From Gammaproteobacteria bacterium (GTDB lineage Bacteria; Pseudomonadota; Gammaproteobacteria; JACKNK01), in assembly GCA_024234955.1 (NCBI GenBank), contig JACKNK010000004.1, forward strand, positions 62,001 to 126,000: a stretch of 64,000 nt of DNA, in the 5' to 3' direction. Below, piece by piece: positions 52,972 through 60,750 of this stretch (position 1 is the first letter of the stretch; each line of letters opens with the position of its first letter). The notes beneath the pieces were generated by a model that was given only the letters and a program-made list of their open reading frames with translations, was not told where the DNA came from and searched no databases. Both the position numbers and the translations under genes were made by a program.

Positions 52972-53649
52972 TCAAGAACGAAACAGGCGGGTGTATTGGG
53001 TTTCGTGGCGACAACTGGCGATAGCGAGCGCCGGGGCCGAGGCACCGATCTCGTCGTCCCCCAGCAACATCGCCACATCGACCGCGCGGACCAATTCCGC
53101 AGCCAGCGTCAACAACACCCGCTGACCGGCGGTCTGGCCCAGCGGCACCAGCTTGATCGCGGCGGCGATCTGATTCTCCAGCCAACTCCAGGCGTAACCG
53201 AGCAGAGCATCGCGCGGCGCAATCGCCCACGCATCCGCCGCACAGGCGAAACCGGCGGCCTGGGCAAGATGCAGGGTGTCGCGCCATGCCACCGCCTTAG
53301 CGACATCGAGATCGCGCAGCAGAGTCGTCAGGGCCCGGGCGCGCACACTTTCTTCGCCACGCAGTTCAGCGGTCTCGCGTGCCGCCAGCAGATATGCCGC
53401 CCAGCGTCGCAAGGCGAGTTCGTCACCAAGCTCACAGGCCGCAAGCATGCGTGCCAGGATCGGCAGATCGAGATGCGCCAAGCCATCGGCGATCAGCCCG
53501 GCGAGCCAGTCGCGGGTTGCCGCCTCATCCTTTACCCAGCCCGCTTCCACCGCCCATTCGAGGCCCTGGGAATAGGCGAACGCGCCGATCGGCAGCGTCG
53601 GGCTGACCAGTTGCAGCAATCGCAGGCGGGCGAGCGGATCAGTGGTCAT
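52972..53649 (-). CDS. ureF: Urease accessory protein UreF
   Basis: The 225-residue helical protein assembles with UreD and UreG on apo-urease. Family landmarks are LLQLVSPTLPIGAFAYSQGLE near the N-terminus and AYAWSWLENQIAAAIKLVPLGQTAGQRVL near residue 150. ATG 53649 was chosen (MTTDPLARLRLLQL); a longer frame to 53784 runs through ureE and has no support. It overlaps ureE by 11 bp. Confidence 0.95.
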   Translation of the reverse strand: MTTDPLARLRLLQLVSPTLPIGAFAYSQGLEWAVEAGWVKDEAATRDWLAGLIADGLAHLDLPILARMLAACELGDELALRRWAAYLLAARETAELRGEESVRARALTTLLRDLDVAKAVAWRDTLHLAQAAGFACAADAWAIAPRDALLGYAWSWLENQIAAAIKLVPLGQTAGQRVLLTLAAELVRAVDVAMLLGDDEIGASAPALAIASCRHETQYTRLFRS

Positions 53650-54121
53650 CGTGTTCGTGGTGGTGATCGTCATGGCCATGCCCGCCGTGGCCATGCCCCC
53701 CGTAAGCGCCGGGTTCCGGCTGAAACGGCGCCTGCTCAACTTTCGGCTCGAGGCCCAGTCCACACAGCATCTCGTCCAGCACATGGTCGTGCTGATAACG
53801 CAACAAGCCGGGTTCGATTTGCAGGGCGACGTGGCGGTTGCCGAGATGGTAAGCCGCGCGCGCCAGCGTCAGGGCATCGTCGCAGCGCACCGTTGAGACG
53901 CTTTCGGCTGCGGCCTTGACGCGCACCACCAGACCTTCGCCCTTCAGCAGATCGCCATCGCGCAGCACCGCGCCACGCGGCAAAAAAACGCCGGCCCTGC
54001 GTCCGTCGTCCAGGGTCACCCGCAAGCGCGATTTGACGCGTTGATCGAGGGGCAGAGTGAGTGTGGTTTCTGCCTCCCCATCCGTCAGTTTTTCGGTCAA
54101 TTCCAGCACGTCGTACCTCAA
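53639..54121 (-). CDS. ureE: Urease accessory nickel chaperone UreE
   Basis: The 160-residue protein has the two-domain UreE fold (N-terminal LTLPLDQRVKSRLRVTL, then GVFLPRG; C-terminal metal-binding domain AYHLGNRHVALQI). The His-rich tail GGHGHGGHGHDDHHHEHDDH can hold several nickel ions. It donates nickel to UreG/UreC. It lies downstream of ureC across a 130-bp spacer that contains a GTAG palindrome. Confidence 0.95.
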   Translation of the reverse strand: MRYDVLELTEKLTDGEAETTLTLPLDQRVKSRLRVTLDDGRRAGVFLPRGAVLRDGDLLKGEGLVVRVKAAAESVSTVRCDDALTLARAAYHLGNRHVALQIEPGLLRYQHDHVLDEMLCGLGLEPKVEQAPFQPEPGAYGGHGHGGHGHDDHHHEHDDH

Positions 54122-54128
54122 AAATGTG

Positions 54129-54234
54129 TAGGGCGGAACCCGAAGGGCTTCCGCCGGCCAGCGTAGGCATTCATCCCAACATCAGGGGCGAATTTGAACA
54201 CGGTCCGGCGGAAGCCCTTGGGGTTCCGCCCTAC
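54129..54234. repeat. GTAG-type palindrome between ureC and ureE
   Basis: GTAGGGCGGAACCCGAAGGG at 54129 is mirrored by an arm ending GGGGTTCCGCCCTAC at 54234. A spacer of about 50 bp lies inside. Same class as 50713 and 56705. Confidence 0.85.
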
Positions 54235-54251
54235 GTCGGAACAGGCCCGTA

Positions 54252-55952
54252 TCAAAACAGGAAATACCGCTGCGCCATCGGCAATATCTCTGCCGGTTCG
54301 CAGATCAGCAATTCACCATCGGCGCGCACCTGATAGGTCTGCGGATCGACCTCGATGTGGGGCTGGTAGTCGTTGAGCACCATATCGCGCTTGCCGATCT
54401 GACGGCAGCCGCGCACCACGCCGATCTTGGAACGCAAACCCAGTTGATGATGCACCCCGGCATCGACCGCCGCCTGCGACATGAAGGTCAGCGAGGTGGC
54501 ATGACGCGCGCCGCCGAGCGCGCCGAACATGGGCCGGTAATGCACCGGTTGCGGGGTCGGGATGCTGGCGTTCGGGTCGCCCATCGGCGCTGCGGCGATC
54601 GCCCCACCCTTGATGATCAGGCTCGGCTTGACCCCGAAGAAGGCCGGTTTCCACAACACCAGATCGGCGAACTTGCCCTCTTCGATGGAACCGATTTCAT
54701 GCGCAATGCCATGTGCCAGCGCCGGATTGATGGTGTATTTGGCGAGGTAGCGACGCACCCGCAGGTTGTCCGCCGCACCCTCGCCGGGCAGCGTGCCGCG
54801 CTGCACCTTCATCTTGTGCGCGGTCTGCCAGGTGCGGGTGATGACCTCACCGACGCGGCCCATTGCCTGCGAATCGGAGGCGATCATCGAGAACGCGCCG
54901 AGATCGTGAAGGATGTCCTCCGCAGCGATGGTCTCCCGGCGGATACGCGATTCGGCGAAGGCCACGTCCTCAGCGATTGCCGGGTTCAGGTGGTGACAAA
55001 CCATGAGCATGTCGAGGTGTTCATCGACGGTGTTGACCGTGTACGGGCGCGTCGGGTTGGTGGAGGAAGGCAACACATTCGCAAATCCGGCCGCCTTGAT
55101 GATGTCCGGGGCATGACCGCCCCCGGCCCCCTCGGTGTGATAGGTGTGAATGGTGCGGTCTCCGATCGCCGCCAGGGTGTCTTCGACAAAGCCCGACTCG
55201 TTCAGCGTGTCGGTGTGGATCGCGACCTGCACGTCGAAGTTCTCGGCCACGGTCAGACAGTTGTCGATCGCCGCCGGGGTGGTACCCCAGTCCTCGTGCA
55301 GCTTGAGGCCGATCGCACCGGACATCAGCTGTTCGGCCAGCGGCGCGGGACGCGAGGCGTTGCCCTTGCCCAGGAAGCCCAGATTCATCGGCAGATCGTC
55401 GGCGGCCTGCAACATGCGGTGGATATGCCACGGCCCGGGGGTGCAGGTGGTCGCATTGGTGCCGGTGGCCGGACCGGTTCCGCCGCCAAGCATGGTGGTC
55501 ACGCCGGACATCAGGGCCTCTTCGATCTGCTGCGGGCAGATGAAATGGATGTGCGAATCGATCCCGCCGGCGGTGAGGATCTGGCCCTCGCCGGCAATCG
55601 CCTCGGTACCCGCCCCGATGATGATGTCGACACCGGGCTGCACATCCGGGTTGCCGGCCTTGCCGATGCCGCAGATGCGCCCGTGCTTGATGCCGACATC
55701 GGCCTTGATCACGCCCCACCAATCGACGATCAGCGCATTGGTGATGACCGTGTCGGCGACCTCCCGGGACGGACGCTGCGATTGCCCCATGCCGTCGCGA
55801 ATCACCTTGCCGCCGCCGAAGCTGACCTCGTCACCGGGGAAGGTGCGATCCTCCTCGACCTCGATGAACAACTCGGTATCGGCAAGACGCACCCGGTCCC
55901 CGACCGTGGGCCCGTACATCTCCGCGTAAGCCTGTCTGCTGATCTTCGCCAT
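54252..55952 (-). CDS. ureC: Urease subunit alpha
   Basis: The 566-residue catalytic subunit hydrolyses urea to ammonia and carbamate at a dinickel centre. Visible active-site segments are GGIDSHIHFICPQQ, the carbamylated lysine in GAIGLKLHEDWGTTPAAI, HTDTLNESGFVEDT, YHTEGAGGGHAPD and the mobile-flap His in MVCHHLNPAI. Length equals that of bacterial UreC (567). It follows ureB after a 96-bp spacer that contains a repeat unit. Confidence 0.98.
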   Translation of the reverse strand: MAKISRQAYAEMYGPTVGDRVRLADTELFIEVEEDRTFPGDEVSFGGGKVIRDGMGQSQRPSREVADTVITNALIVDWWGVIKADVGIKHGRICGIGKAGNPDVQPGVDIIIGAGTEAIAGEGQILTAGGIDSHIHFICPQQIEEALMSGVTTMLGGGTGPATGTNATTCTPGPWHIHRMLQAADDLPMNLGFLGKGNASRPAPLAEQLMSGAIGLKLHEDWGTTPAAIDNCLTVAENFDVQVAIHTDTLNESGFVEDTLAAIGDRTIHTYHTEGAGGGHAPDIIKAAGFANVLPSSTNPTRPYTVNTVDEHLDMLMVCHHLNPAIAEDVAFAESRIRRETIAAEDILHDLGAFSMIASDSQAMGRVGEVITRTWQTAHKMKVQRGTLPGEGAADNLRVRRYLAKYTINPALAHGIAHEIGSIEEGKFADLVLWKPAFFGVKPSLIIKGGAIAAAPMGDPNASIPTPQPVHYRPMFGALGGARHATSLTFMSQAAVDAGVHHQLGLRSKIGVVRGCRQIGKRDMVLNDYQPHIEVDPQTYQVRADGELLICEPAEILPMAQRYFLF

Positions 55953-55975
55953 CGTTGAATTCGCCTTGTCTGGAT

Positions 55976-56011
55976 GTAGGCCGGGTTAAGGAGCGCAGCG
56001 ACGTAGCCGGC
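55976..56011. repeat. REP-like unit between ureB and ureC (GTAGGCCGG class)
   Basis: A single arm beginning GTAGGCCGGGTTAAGGAGCG and ending GACGTAGCCGGC lies in the ureB-ureC spacer. It matches the arms of the repeats at 58567 and 60618. Confidence 0.7.
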
Positions 56012-56048
56012 TTGCGGCTTCGCGCGGAGTGATCGAGCCGGGGCGCCA

Positions 56049-56360
56049 TCACGAATCCAGCGGCCCCATGACCTTGCCGTTGAAGCCGTAAACGTGCCGA
56101 TCGCCCGCGTAGGCGACCAGTTCGACCTCGCGGGTCTGACCGGGCTCAAAGCGCACCGCCGTCCCCGCCGGGATGTTCAGCCGGAAACCGCGACTGGCAT
56201 CCCGATCGAATTCAAGCGCCCGGTTGGTCTCGAAAAAGTGGTAATGCGAGCCGACCTGGATCGGTCGGTCACCGGTGTTCGCAACGCTGACGATGACAGT
56301 CTCTCGACCGGAGTTCAGCTCGATTTCGCCCTCGGCGGCAAGGATTTCTCCAGGAATCAT
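56049..56360 (-). CDS. ureB: Urease subunit beta
   Basis: The 103-residue structural subunit has the family start MIPGEILAAEGEIELNSG, followed by GDRPIQVGSHYHFFETNRAL and RLNIPAGTAVRFEPGQTREV. It is a separate polypeptide, as in typical proteobacterial three-subunit ureases, and lies 10 bp after ureA. Confidence 0.97.
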   Translation of the reverse strand: MIPGEILAAEGEIELNSGRETVIVSVANTGDRPIQVGSHYHFFETNRALEFDRDASRGFRLNIPAGTAVRFEPGQTREVELVAYAGDRHVYGFNGKVMGPLDS

Positions 56361-56370
56361 GGCCTCGTCC

Positions 56371-56673
56371 TCACACGATGGGGTCGTGGACGGTGACCAG
56401 CTTGGTGCCGTCCGGGAAGGTGGCTTCGACCTGCACGTCGTGGATCATCTCGGCGATGCCATCCATGACGTCGGCGCGGGTCAGCAGGGTGCGACCGTAG
56501 TCCATGAGCTCGGCGACGGATTTGCCGTCCCGCGCGCCTTCGATGATCTCGAAGCTGATCAGCGCGACCGCCTCCGGGTAGTTCAGCTTGAGTCCGCGCG
56601 CACGGCGGCGCTCGGCGAGTTGCGCGGCGGCGAACAGCAGCAGCTTGTCTTTTTCGCGGGGGGTCAATTCCAT
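56371..56673 (-). CDS. ureA: Urease subunit gamma
   Basis: The 100-residue subunit starts MELTPREKDKLLLFAAAQLA and includes GLKLNYPEAVALISFEIIEGARDG and the C-terminal DGTKLVTVHDPIV. Length and motifs are those of bacterial UreA. A GTAG palindrome separates it from ureD. Confidence 0.97.
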   Translation of the reverse strand: MELTPREKDKLLLFAAAQLAERRRARGLKLNYPEAVALISFEIIEGARDGKSVAELMDYGRTLLTRADVMDGIAEMIHDVQVEATFPDGTKLVTVHDPIV

Positions 56674-56704
56674 GGTCGGGTTCTCGGCTTGCCCGGATGG
56701 GGGC

Positions 56705-56785
56705 GTAGGGCGGAACCCGCAGGGCTTCCGCCGTCGGTGTGCATTTCAGGCGCTGACGGCGGAAGCCCTGCGGGTTCCGCCCTAC
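56705..56785. repeat. GTAG-type palindrome between ureD and ureA
   Basis: GTAGGGCGGAACCCGCAGGG at 56705 is mirrored by CCCTGCGGGTTCCGCCCTAC ending at 56785, with about 40 bp between. Same class as 50713 and 54129. Confidence 0.88.
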
Positions 56786-56794
56786 GTGGGTTCG

Positions 56795-57631
56795 TCATGT
56801 GGCCCAGATCCTCGGCACGCAGGCGGGGCGATTCAGGGTGTGTGGACGCAAGGCCTGCCACAACACGCGGAAGCCGCGTTGCGCCTGTTCGGTGCTGTCG
56901 CCGAGGTAGCGCAGGATCAGCAGATCGTCGACACGGGTGACCCCAAATCCGGACGTAGGCATGGCCTCGCGTGCCGCTAGCTCGGTTTCGGCGTCGGCAT
57001 GGCTGAGCACAAAAACCCCGGTGACGGGCTGACCGGCGAGTAACGCTCCCCGGTTCAGGGTGTCGGGCTGCACGCGCAAACGCTCGAGCAACATCGGCGT
57101 CCCATCGCGCCAGATCTCGAAACGGAAATCGGCACGACCGTTAGCGAAAGTCTCGGCATTGGTCGGACGACCGAAACACTGGATCTCCCAGGCGGCGAGG
57201 CGTGCGTTGCCGCTCAGATCGATGCGCGTTTGGGCGTGCAGCAGGGCATCGGCAAACAGGATGGTCTCCTGGGGCAGCCATTCCAGGCACGCGCCGTCGG
57301 CGACGCGCAGATGCTGACGTTGCTCGGCGTACTCGCCGGCACTGCGATAGAACTTGGTCGCGCCGGGTGTGGTCAGCAAGGCATGACCGGAATCGACTTG
57401 CACGTCGATGTCGAGGCGATCTCCCCCGACCACCCCCCCGGGCGGGTGCAGCAGATAGACGTGGCAGACCTCGCCTTCCGGATGAAACGTGCGTTGGACC
57501 GAGAGCGGCCCGACGCGACGGCGATGCGCAAGCACGGTGCGCGCGGTAGCACCGACATCGCGGGTCTCGAAACCGAGTTCGAGGCGGGCGTGCCAGCCGG
57601 GATGCGGCAAATGCAGGGCCGCGCCGGGCAC
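56795..57631 (-). CDS. ureD: Urease accessory protein UreD
   Basis: The 278-residue protein binds apo-urease and recruits UreF and UreG. Family motifs are GPLSVQRTFHPEG, HVYLLHPPGGVVGGDRLDID, LLTTPGATKFYRS and LEWLPQETILFADA. ATG 57631 gives the expected length. It is the first urease gene, 3 bp after the small gene at 57635, in one run with the urea transporter genes. Confidence 0.95.
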   Translation of the reverse strand: MPGAALHLPHPGWHARLELGFETRDVGATARTVLAHRRRVGPLSVQRTFHPEGEVCHVYLLHPPGGVVGGDRLDIDVQVDSGHALLTTPGATKFYRSAGEYAEQRQHLRVADGACLEWLPQETILFADALLHAQTRIDLSGNARLAAWEIQCFGRPTNAETFANGRADFRFEIWRDGTPMLLERLRVQPDTLNRGALLAGQPVTGVFVLSHADAETELAAREAMPTSGFGVTRVDDLLILRYLGDSTEQAQRGFRVLWQALRPHTLNRPACVPRIWAT

Positions 57632-57634
57632 CGA

Positions 57635-57832
57635 TTAGTCCTTGCGGATACGGATCGCCTGACGCTTCGGGCTCAGGCGGCGAACCAGGAAGAAGCCGGG
57701 CACGGCCAACAGCGCGGCGATCAGGGCGTGTTCGAGGAAGTGCTGGGCATTGTCGGCATGGCTCGGGTGCGCGTTCGCAAACAGCGGCAGCAGCGACAAG
57801 GCAACGGTCGAGAGGGTTCGGGTCATGTTCAT
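57635..57832 (-). CDS. Small exported/membrane protein between urtE and ureD
   Basis: The 65-residue protein has a signal-like N-terminus (MNMTRTLSTVALSLLPLFAN|AHPSHADN), a hydrophobic helix (ALIAALLAVPGFFLVRRL) and a basic end (SPKRQAIRIRKD). His residues at HPSHADNAQHFLEH could bind metal. I do not recognise a named family. The tight spacing (27 bp after urtE, 3 bp before ureD) makes it part of the urea operon. Confidence 0.65.
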   Translation of the reverse strand: MNMTRTLSTVALSLLPLFANAHPSHADNAQHFLEHALIAALLAVPGFFLVRRLSPKRQAIRIRKD

Positions 57833-57859
57833 GGTGGCATCCAGTTGACGCGAGTGGGA

Positions 57860-58555
57860 TCAGACAGTGAGGTATTCGTGAACCAGTTCGTCGCTCAGAT
57901 CGGCAATCTCGCCGGCAGCGACGTGGCGGCCACGGTCGAGGATACAGAAGCGGTCCGCGACGCGACGGGCAAAGGGGAGTTTTTGTTCCACCAGCAACAC
58001 CGTCAAGCCCAGCTCGGCGCGTAGCTTGACGATCAGGTCGCCGATCTCCGCGACGATATTGGGCTGGATGCCTTCGGTGGGCTCGTCGAGCACCAACAGT
58101 TTCGGGTCGGTGACCAGCGCTCTCCCGATCGCGAGCTGTTGTTGCTGACCGCCGGAGAGGTCGCCGCCGCGACGATGACGCATCTCCCTGAGTACCGGAA
58201 ACATCTCGTAGACCGATTCCGGGATCGTCTTGGCCTTGTCGGCACGCGCTGGCAGACCGATGCGCAGGTTTTCTTCCACCGACAACAGCGGAAAGATCTG
58301 TCGCCCCTGCGGCACGTAGCCGATGCCGATCGCAGCGCGCCGTTCGGCGATCACCCCGGCCAAGTCCTGGCCGTCGTAGGTGATGGTGCCGGAGCGGGTC
58401 TTGAGCAGGCCCATGATGCTTTGCAGCAAGGTGGTCTTGCCGACGCCGTTGCGTCCCATAAGGCAGGTGATCTGGCCGTCGGGCACGTCGAGATCGAGAT
58501 CCCACAGGGTGTGGGATTCGCCATAGAACTGGTTGAGTCGGGAGACATTCAGCAT
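57860..58555 (-). CDS. urtE: Urea ABC transporter ATPase UrtE
   Basis: The 231-residue ABC ATPase has Walker A GRNGVGKTTLLQSIMG, signature GGDLSGGQQQQLAIGRAL and Walker B LLVLDEPTEGIQPNIV. The LNVSRLNQFYGESHTLWDLDLD start and the QPNI form are typical of UrtE. It powers the UrtABCDE high-affinity urea importer together with UrtD. A GTAG repeat separates it from urtD. Confidence 0.95.
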   Translation of the reverse strand: MLNVSRLNQFYGESHTLWDLDLDVPDGQITCLMGRNGVGKTTLLQSIMGLLKTRSGTITYDGQDLAGVIAERRAAIGIGYVPQGRQIFPLLSVEENLRIGLPARADKAKTIPESVYEMFPVLREMRHRRGGDLSGGQQQQLAIGRALVTDPKLLVLDEPTEGIQPNIVAEIGDLIVKLRAELGLTVLLVEQKLPFARRVADRFCILDRGRHVAAGEIADLSDELVHEYLTV

Positions 58556-58566
58556 CGCATCAGACC

Positions 58567-58658
58567 GTAGGCCGGTTTAAGGAGCGCAGCGACGTAGCCG
58601 GCGCACGATGCCCGAACGAAGGCAGCATGCCGGCAACGCTGCGCTTATGCCGGCCTAC
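58567..58658. repeat. GTAG-type repeat between urtD and urtE (GTAGGCCGG class)
   Basis: GTAGGCCGGTTTAAGGAGCG (58567 onward) with CGACGTAGCCGGC pairs with a right arm GCCGGCAACGCTGCGC... ending GCCGGCCTAC at 58658. It has the same arms as the repeat at 60618, in opposite order. Confidence 0.82.
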
Positions 58659-58671
58659 GTCTGCGGTCGTC

Positions 58672-59484
58672 TCAGCCACCCAGGTAAACCTCCCGCACGC
58701 GCGGATCGGCCTGCACCTGATCCATATTGCCTTCGGCGAGCACATGGCCCTGGTGCAGCACGGTAACGCGGGAGTTGAGCGCGCGGACGAAATCCATGTC
58801 GTGTTCGACCACGACCACGCTGTGTTGACCGGCCAGGCCGGTCAGCAACTCGACGGTGCGATCCATCTCCTGATGAGTCATGCCGGCGGCGGGTTCATCG
58901 ACCAGCAGCAACAGCGGGTTCTGCATCAGCAGCATGCCGATCTCCAGCCATTGTTTCTGGCCGTGCGACAGCGCGCCGGCATCACGGGTCGCCTCGTCGG
59001 CAAGGCCGATGGTCTCCAGCACCGCATCGATGCGTTCGCGTTGTTCGGCGGAAAGGCGCGCGCGGAAAGTGGTCCACACACCCTTGGGGCCCGCCATCGC
59101 CAGTTCCAGGTTCTCAAACACGCTTTGCTGTTCGAACACCGTGGGTTTCTGGAACTTGCGCCCGATGCCAACCTGGGCGATCTCCGGCTCGCTCATCTTG
59201 AGCAGATTCATGCGCTGACCGAACCAGACCTGACCGCGATCGGGCCGCGTCTTGCCGGTGATGATGTCCATCATCGTGGTCTTGCCTGCGCCGTTGGGGC
59301 CGATCACGCAGCGCAGTTCGCCGGCATCGACATAGAAATTGAGGTCGTTGATGGCCTTGAAGCCATCGAAGGCGACTGACACGCCCTCCATGTACAGCAC
59401 CGTGCCGTGACTGAGGTCGAGGTCCTCGACGACACGCGGGACCAGGAATTCGAAGACCTTGTCGCGATGCACCAGACCGCTCAT
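58672..59484 (-). CDS. urtD: Urea ABC transporter ATPase UrtD
   Basis: The 270-residue ABC ATPase has Walker A GPNGAGKTTMMDIITGKTRP, signature LSHGQKQWLEIGMLL and Walker B LLLLVDEPAAGMTHQEM. The HGQKQWLE signature is characteristic of UrtD/LivG-type ATPases. ATG 59484 overlaps the urtC stop by 4 bp (ATGA). Confidence 0.95.
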   Translation of the reverse strand: MSGLVHRDKVFEFLVPRVVEDLDLSHGTVLYMEGVSVAFDGFKAINDLNFYVDAGELRCVIGPNGAGKTTMMDIITGKTRPDRGQVWFGQRMNLLKMSEPEIAQVGIGRKFQKPTVFEQQSVFENLELAMAGPKGVWTTFRARLSAEQRERIDAVLETIGLADEATRDAGALSHGQKQWLEIGMLLMQNPLLLLVDEPAAGMTHQEMDRTVELLTGLAGQHSVVVVEHDMDFVRALNSRVTVLHQGHVLAEGNMDQVQADPRVREVYLGG

Positions 59485-60602
59485 GGCGCGATCTCCTCAA
59501 CCGCAGGAGTCACTTTGACGACGGCCTTCTTTCGGCGACGCAGCAGCCCCGCGACCCCGCGCGGCAGGAACAGCGTGACCAGCACGAACATCGCCCCCAG
59601 CGCGAACAACCAGGCATCCGGCAGCGCGGCGGTGAACACGGTCTTGGCGTAGTTGACGCCGAGCGCACCGAGCACCGCGCCGTACAGGGTCGCACGACCG
59701 CCCAGGGCCACCCAGATGACGATCTCGATCGAGTTCAGCGGCGAGAATTCGCTGGGGTTGATGATGCCGACCTGCGGCACGTACAGCGCCCCGGCGATAC
59801 CGGCGAGCACCGCCGAAAAGGTGAAGATGGCGAGCTTCACGTATTCGACGCGGTAACCGATAAAGCGGGTGCGGTCTTCCGAATCTCGAATCGCCGCCGC
59901 CACCCGACCGAGGCGCGAGATCACAATCGCGCGACAGCTCAGATAGCCGAGCATCAGGGCGATACCCGAAGCCAGAAACAGCCCGATGCGGGTCGAGTCG
60001 GCTTGCAGGGAGAAGCCGAGAATATCCTTGAAGTCGGTCAGACCGTTGTTCCCGCCGAAACCCATCTCGTTGCGGAAAAAGGCCAGCATCAGCGCGTAGG
60101 TCAGGGCCTGGGTGATGATCGACAGGTACACGCCGGTGACGCGCGAACGGAACGCTAAGAAGCCGAACACGAAGGCCAGCAGACCGGGTGCGAGACCGAC
60201 CATCAGCAGCGCGAACGGGAAGCTGTCGAAGCCGTGCCAGAACCAGGGCAGCTCGTGCCAGTTCAGGAACACCATGAAGTCGGGCAGATCCGGATTGCCA
60301 TAGACGCCGCGATCACCGATCTGGCGCATCAGGTACATGCCCATCGCGTAGCCGCCGAGCGCGAAGAACGCGCCGTGGCCGAGGCTGAGGATGCCGAGAT
60401 AGCCCCAGACCAGATCCACCGCGATCGCGAGCAGGGCGTAGGTCAAGTACTTGCCAAGCAAGGTGACTGCGTAGGTGGGCAGGTGCCACGGGCTGGCCTC
60501 CGGCATGGCGTGCAGGATCGGCACCGCGATCAGCGTCGCCACCAGCAGCGCCAGAAACACCTGGCCGCCACGATCGTTCTTGAGCAGGCGGGCGATCAGC
60601 AA
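59481..60602 (-). CDS. urtC: Urea ABC transporter permease UrtC
   Basis: The 373-residue branched-chain-type permease has about ten membrane helices. It carries the family motifs VWGYLGILSLGHGAFFALGGYAMG and AAIRDSEDRTRFIGYRVEYVKL. The start is probably TTG 60602: GGAGGG lies 6 bp upstream. An ATG at 60629 (nine codons upstream) falls inside the arm of a GTAG palindrome and has no ribosome site. It is coupled to urtD. Confidence 0.92.
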   Translation of the reverse strand: MLIARLLKNDRGGQVFLALLVATLIAVPILHAMPEASPWHLPTYAVTLLGKYLTYALLAIAVDLVWGYLGILSLGHGAFFALGGYAMGMYLMRQIGDRGVYGNPDLPDFMVFLNWHELPWFWHGFDSFPFALLMVGLAPGLLAFVFGFLAFRSRVTGVYLSIITQALTYALMLAFFRNEMGFGGNNGLTDFKDILGFSLQADSTRIGLFLASGIALMLGYLSCRAIVISRLGRVAAAIRDSEDRTRFIGYRVEYVKLAIFTFSAVLAGIAGALYVPQVGIINPSEFSPLNSIEIVIWVALGGRATLYGAVLGALGVNYAKTVFTAALPDAWLFALGAMFVLVTLFLPRGVAGLLRRRKKAVVKVTPAVEEIAP

Positions 60603-60617
60603 GACACGCCCTCCGCT

Positions 60618-60730
60618 GTAGGCCGGCATAAGCGCAGCGTTGCCGGCTTGAGGCTTCGACCCAAGGCACCGGGCAGTTCCGCCGAACGCATCAAGCCGGC
60701 TACGTCGCTGCGCTCCTTAAACCGGCCTAC
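60618..60730. repeat. GTAG-type repeat between urtB and urtC (GTAGGCCGG class)
   Basis: GTAGGCCGGCATAAGCGCAG at 60618, then GTTGCCGGC, pairs with a right arm GCCGGCTACGTCGCTGCGCT... ending ACCGGCCTAC at 60730. The arms match the repeats at 58567 and 55976. Confidence 0.82.
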
Positions 60731-60750
60731 AACTGAGGTCTGTTTCATGT

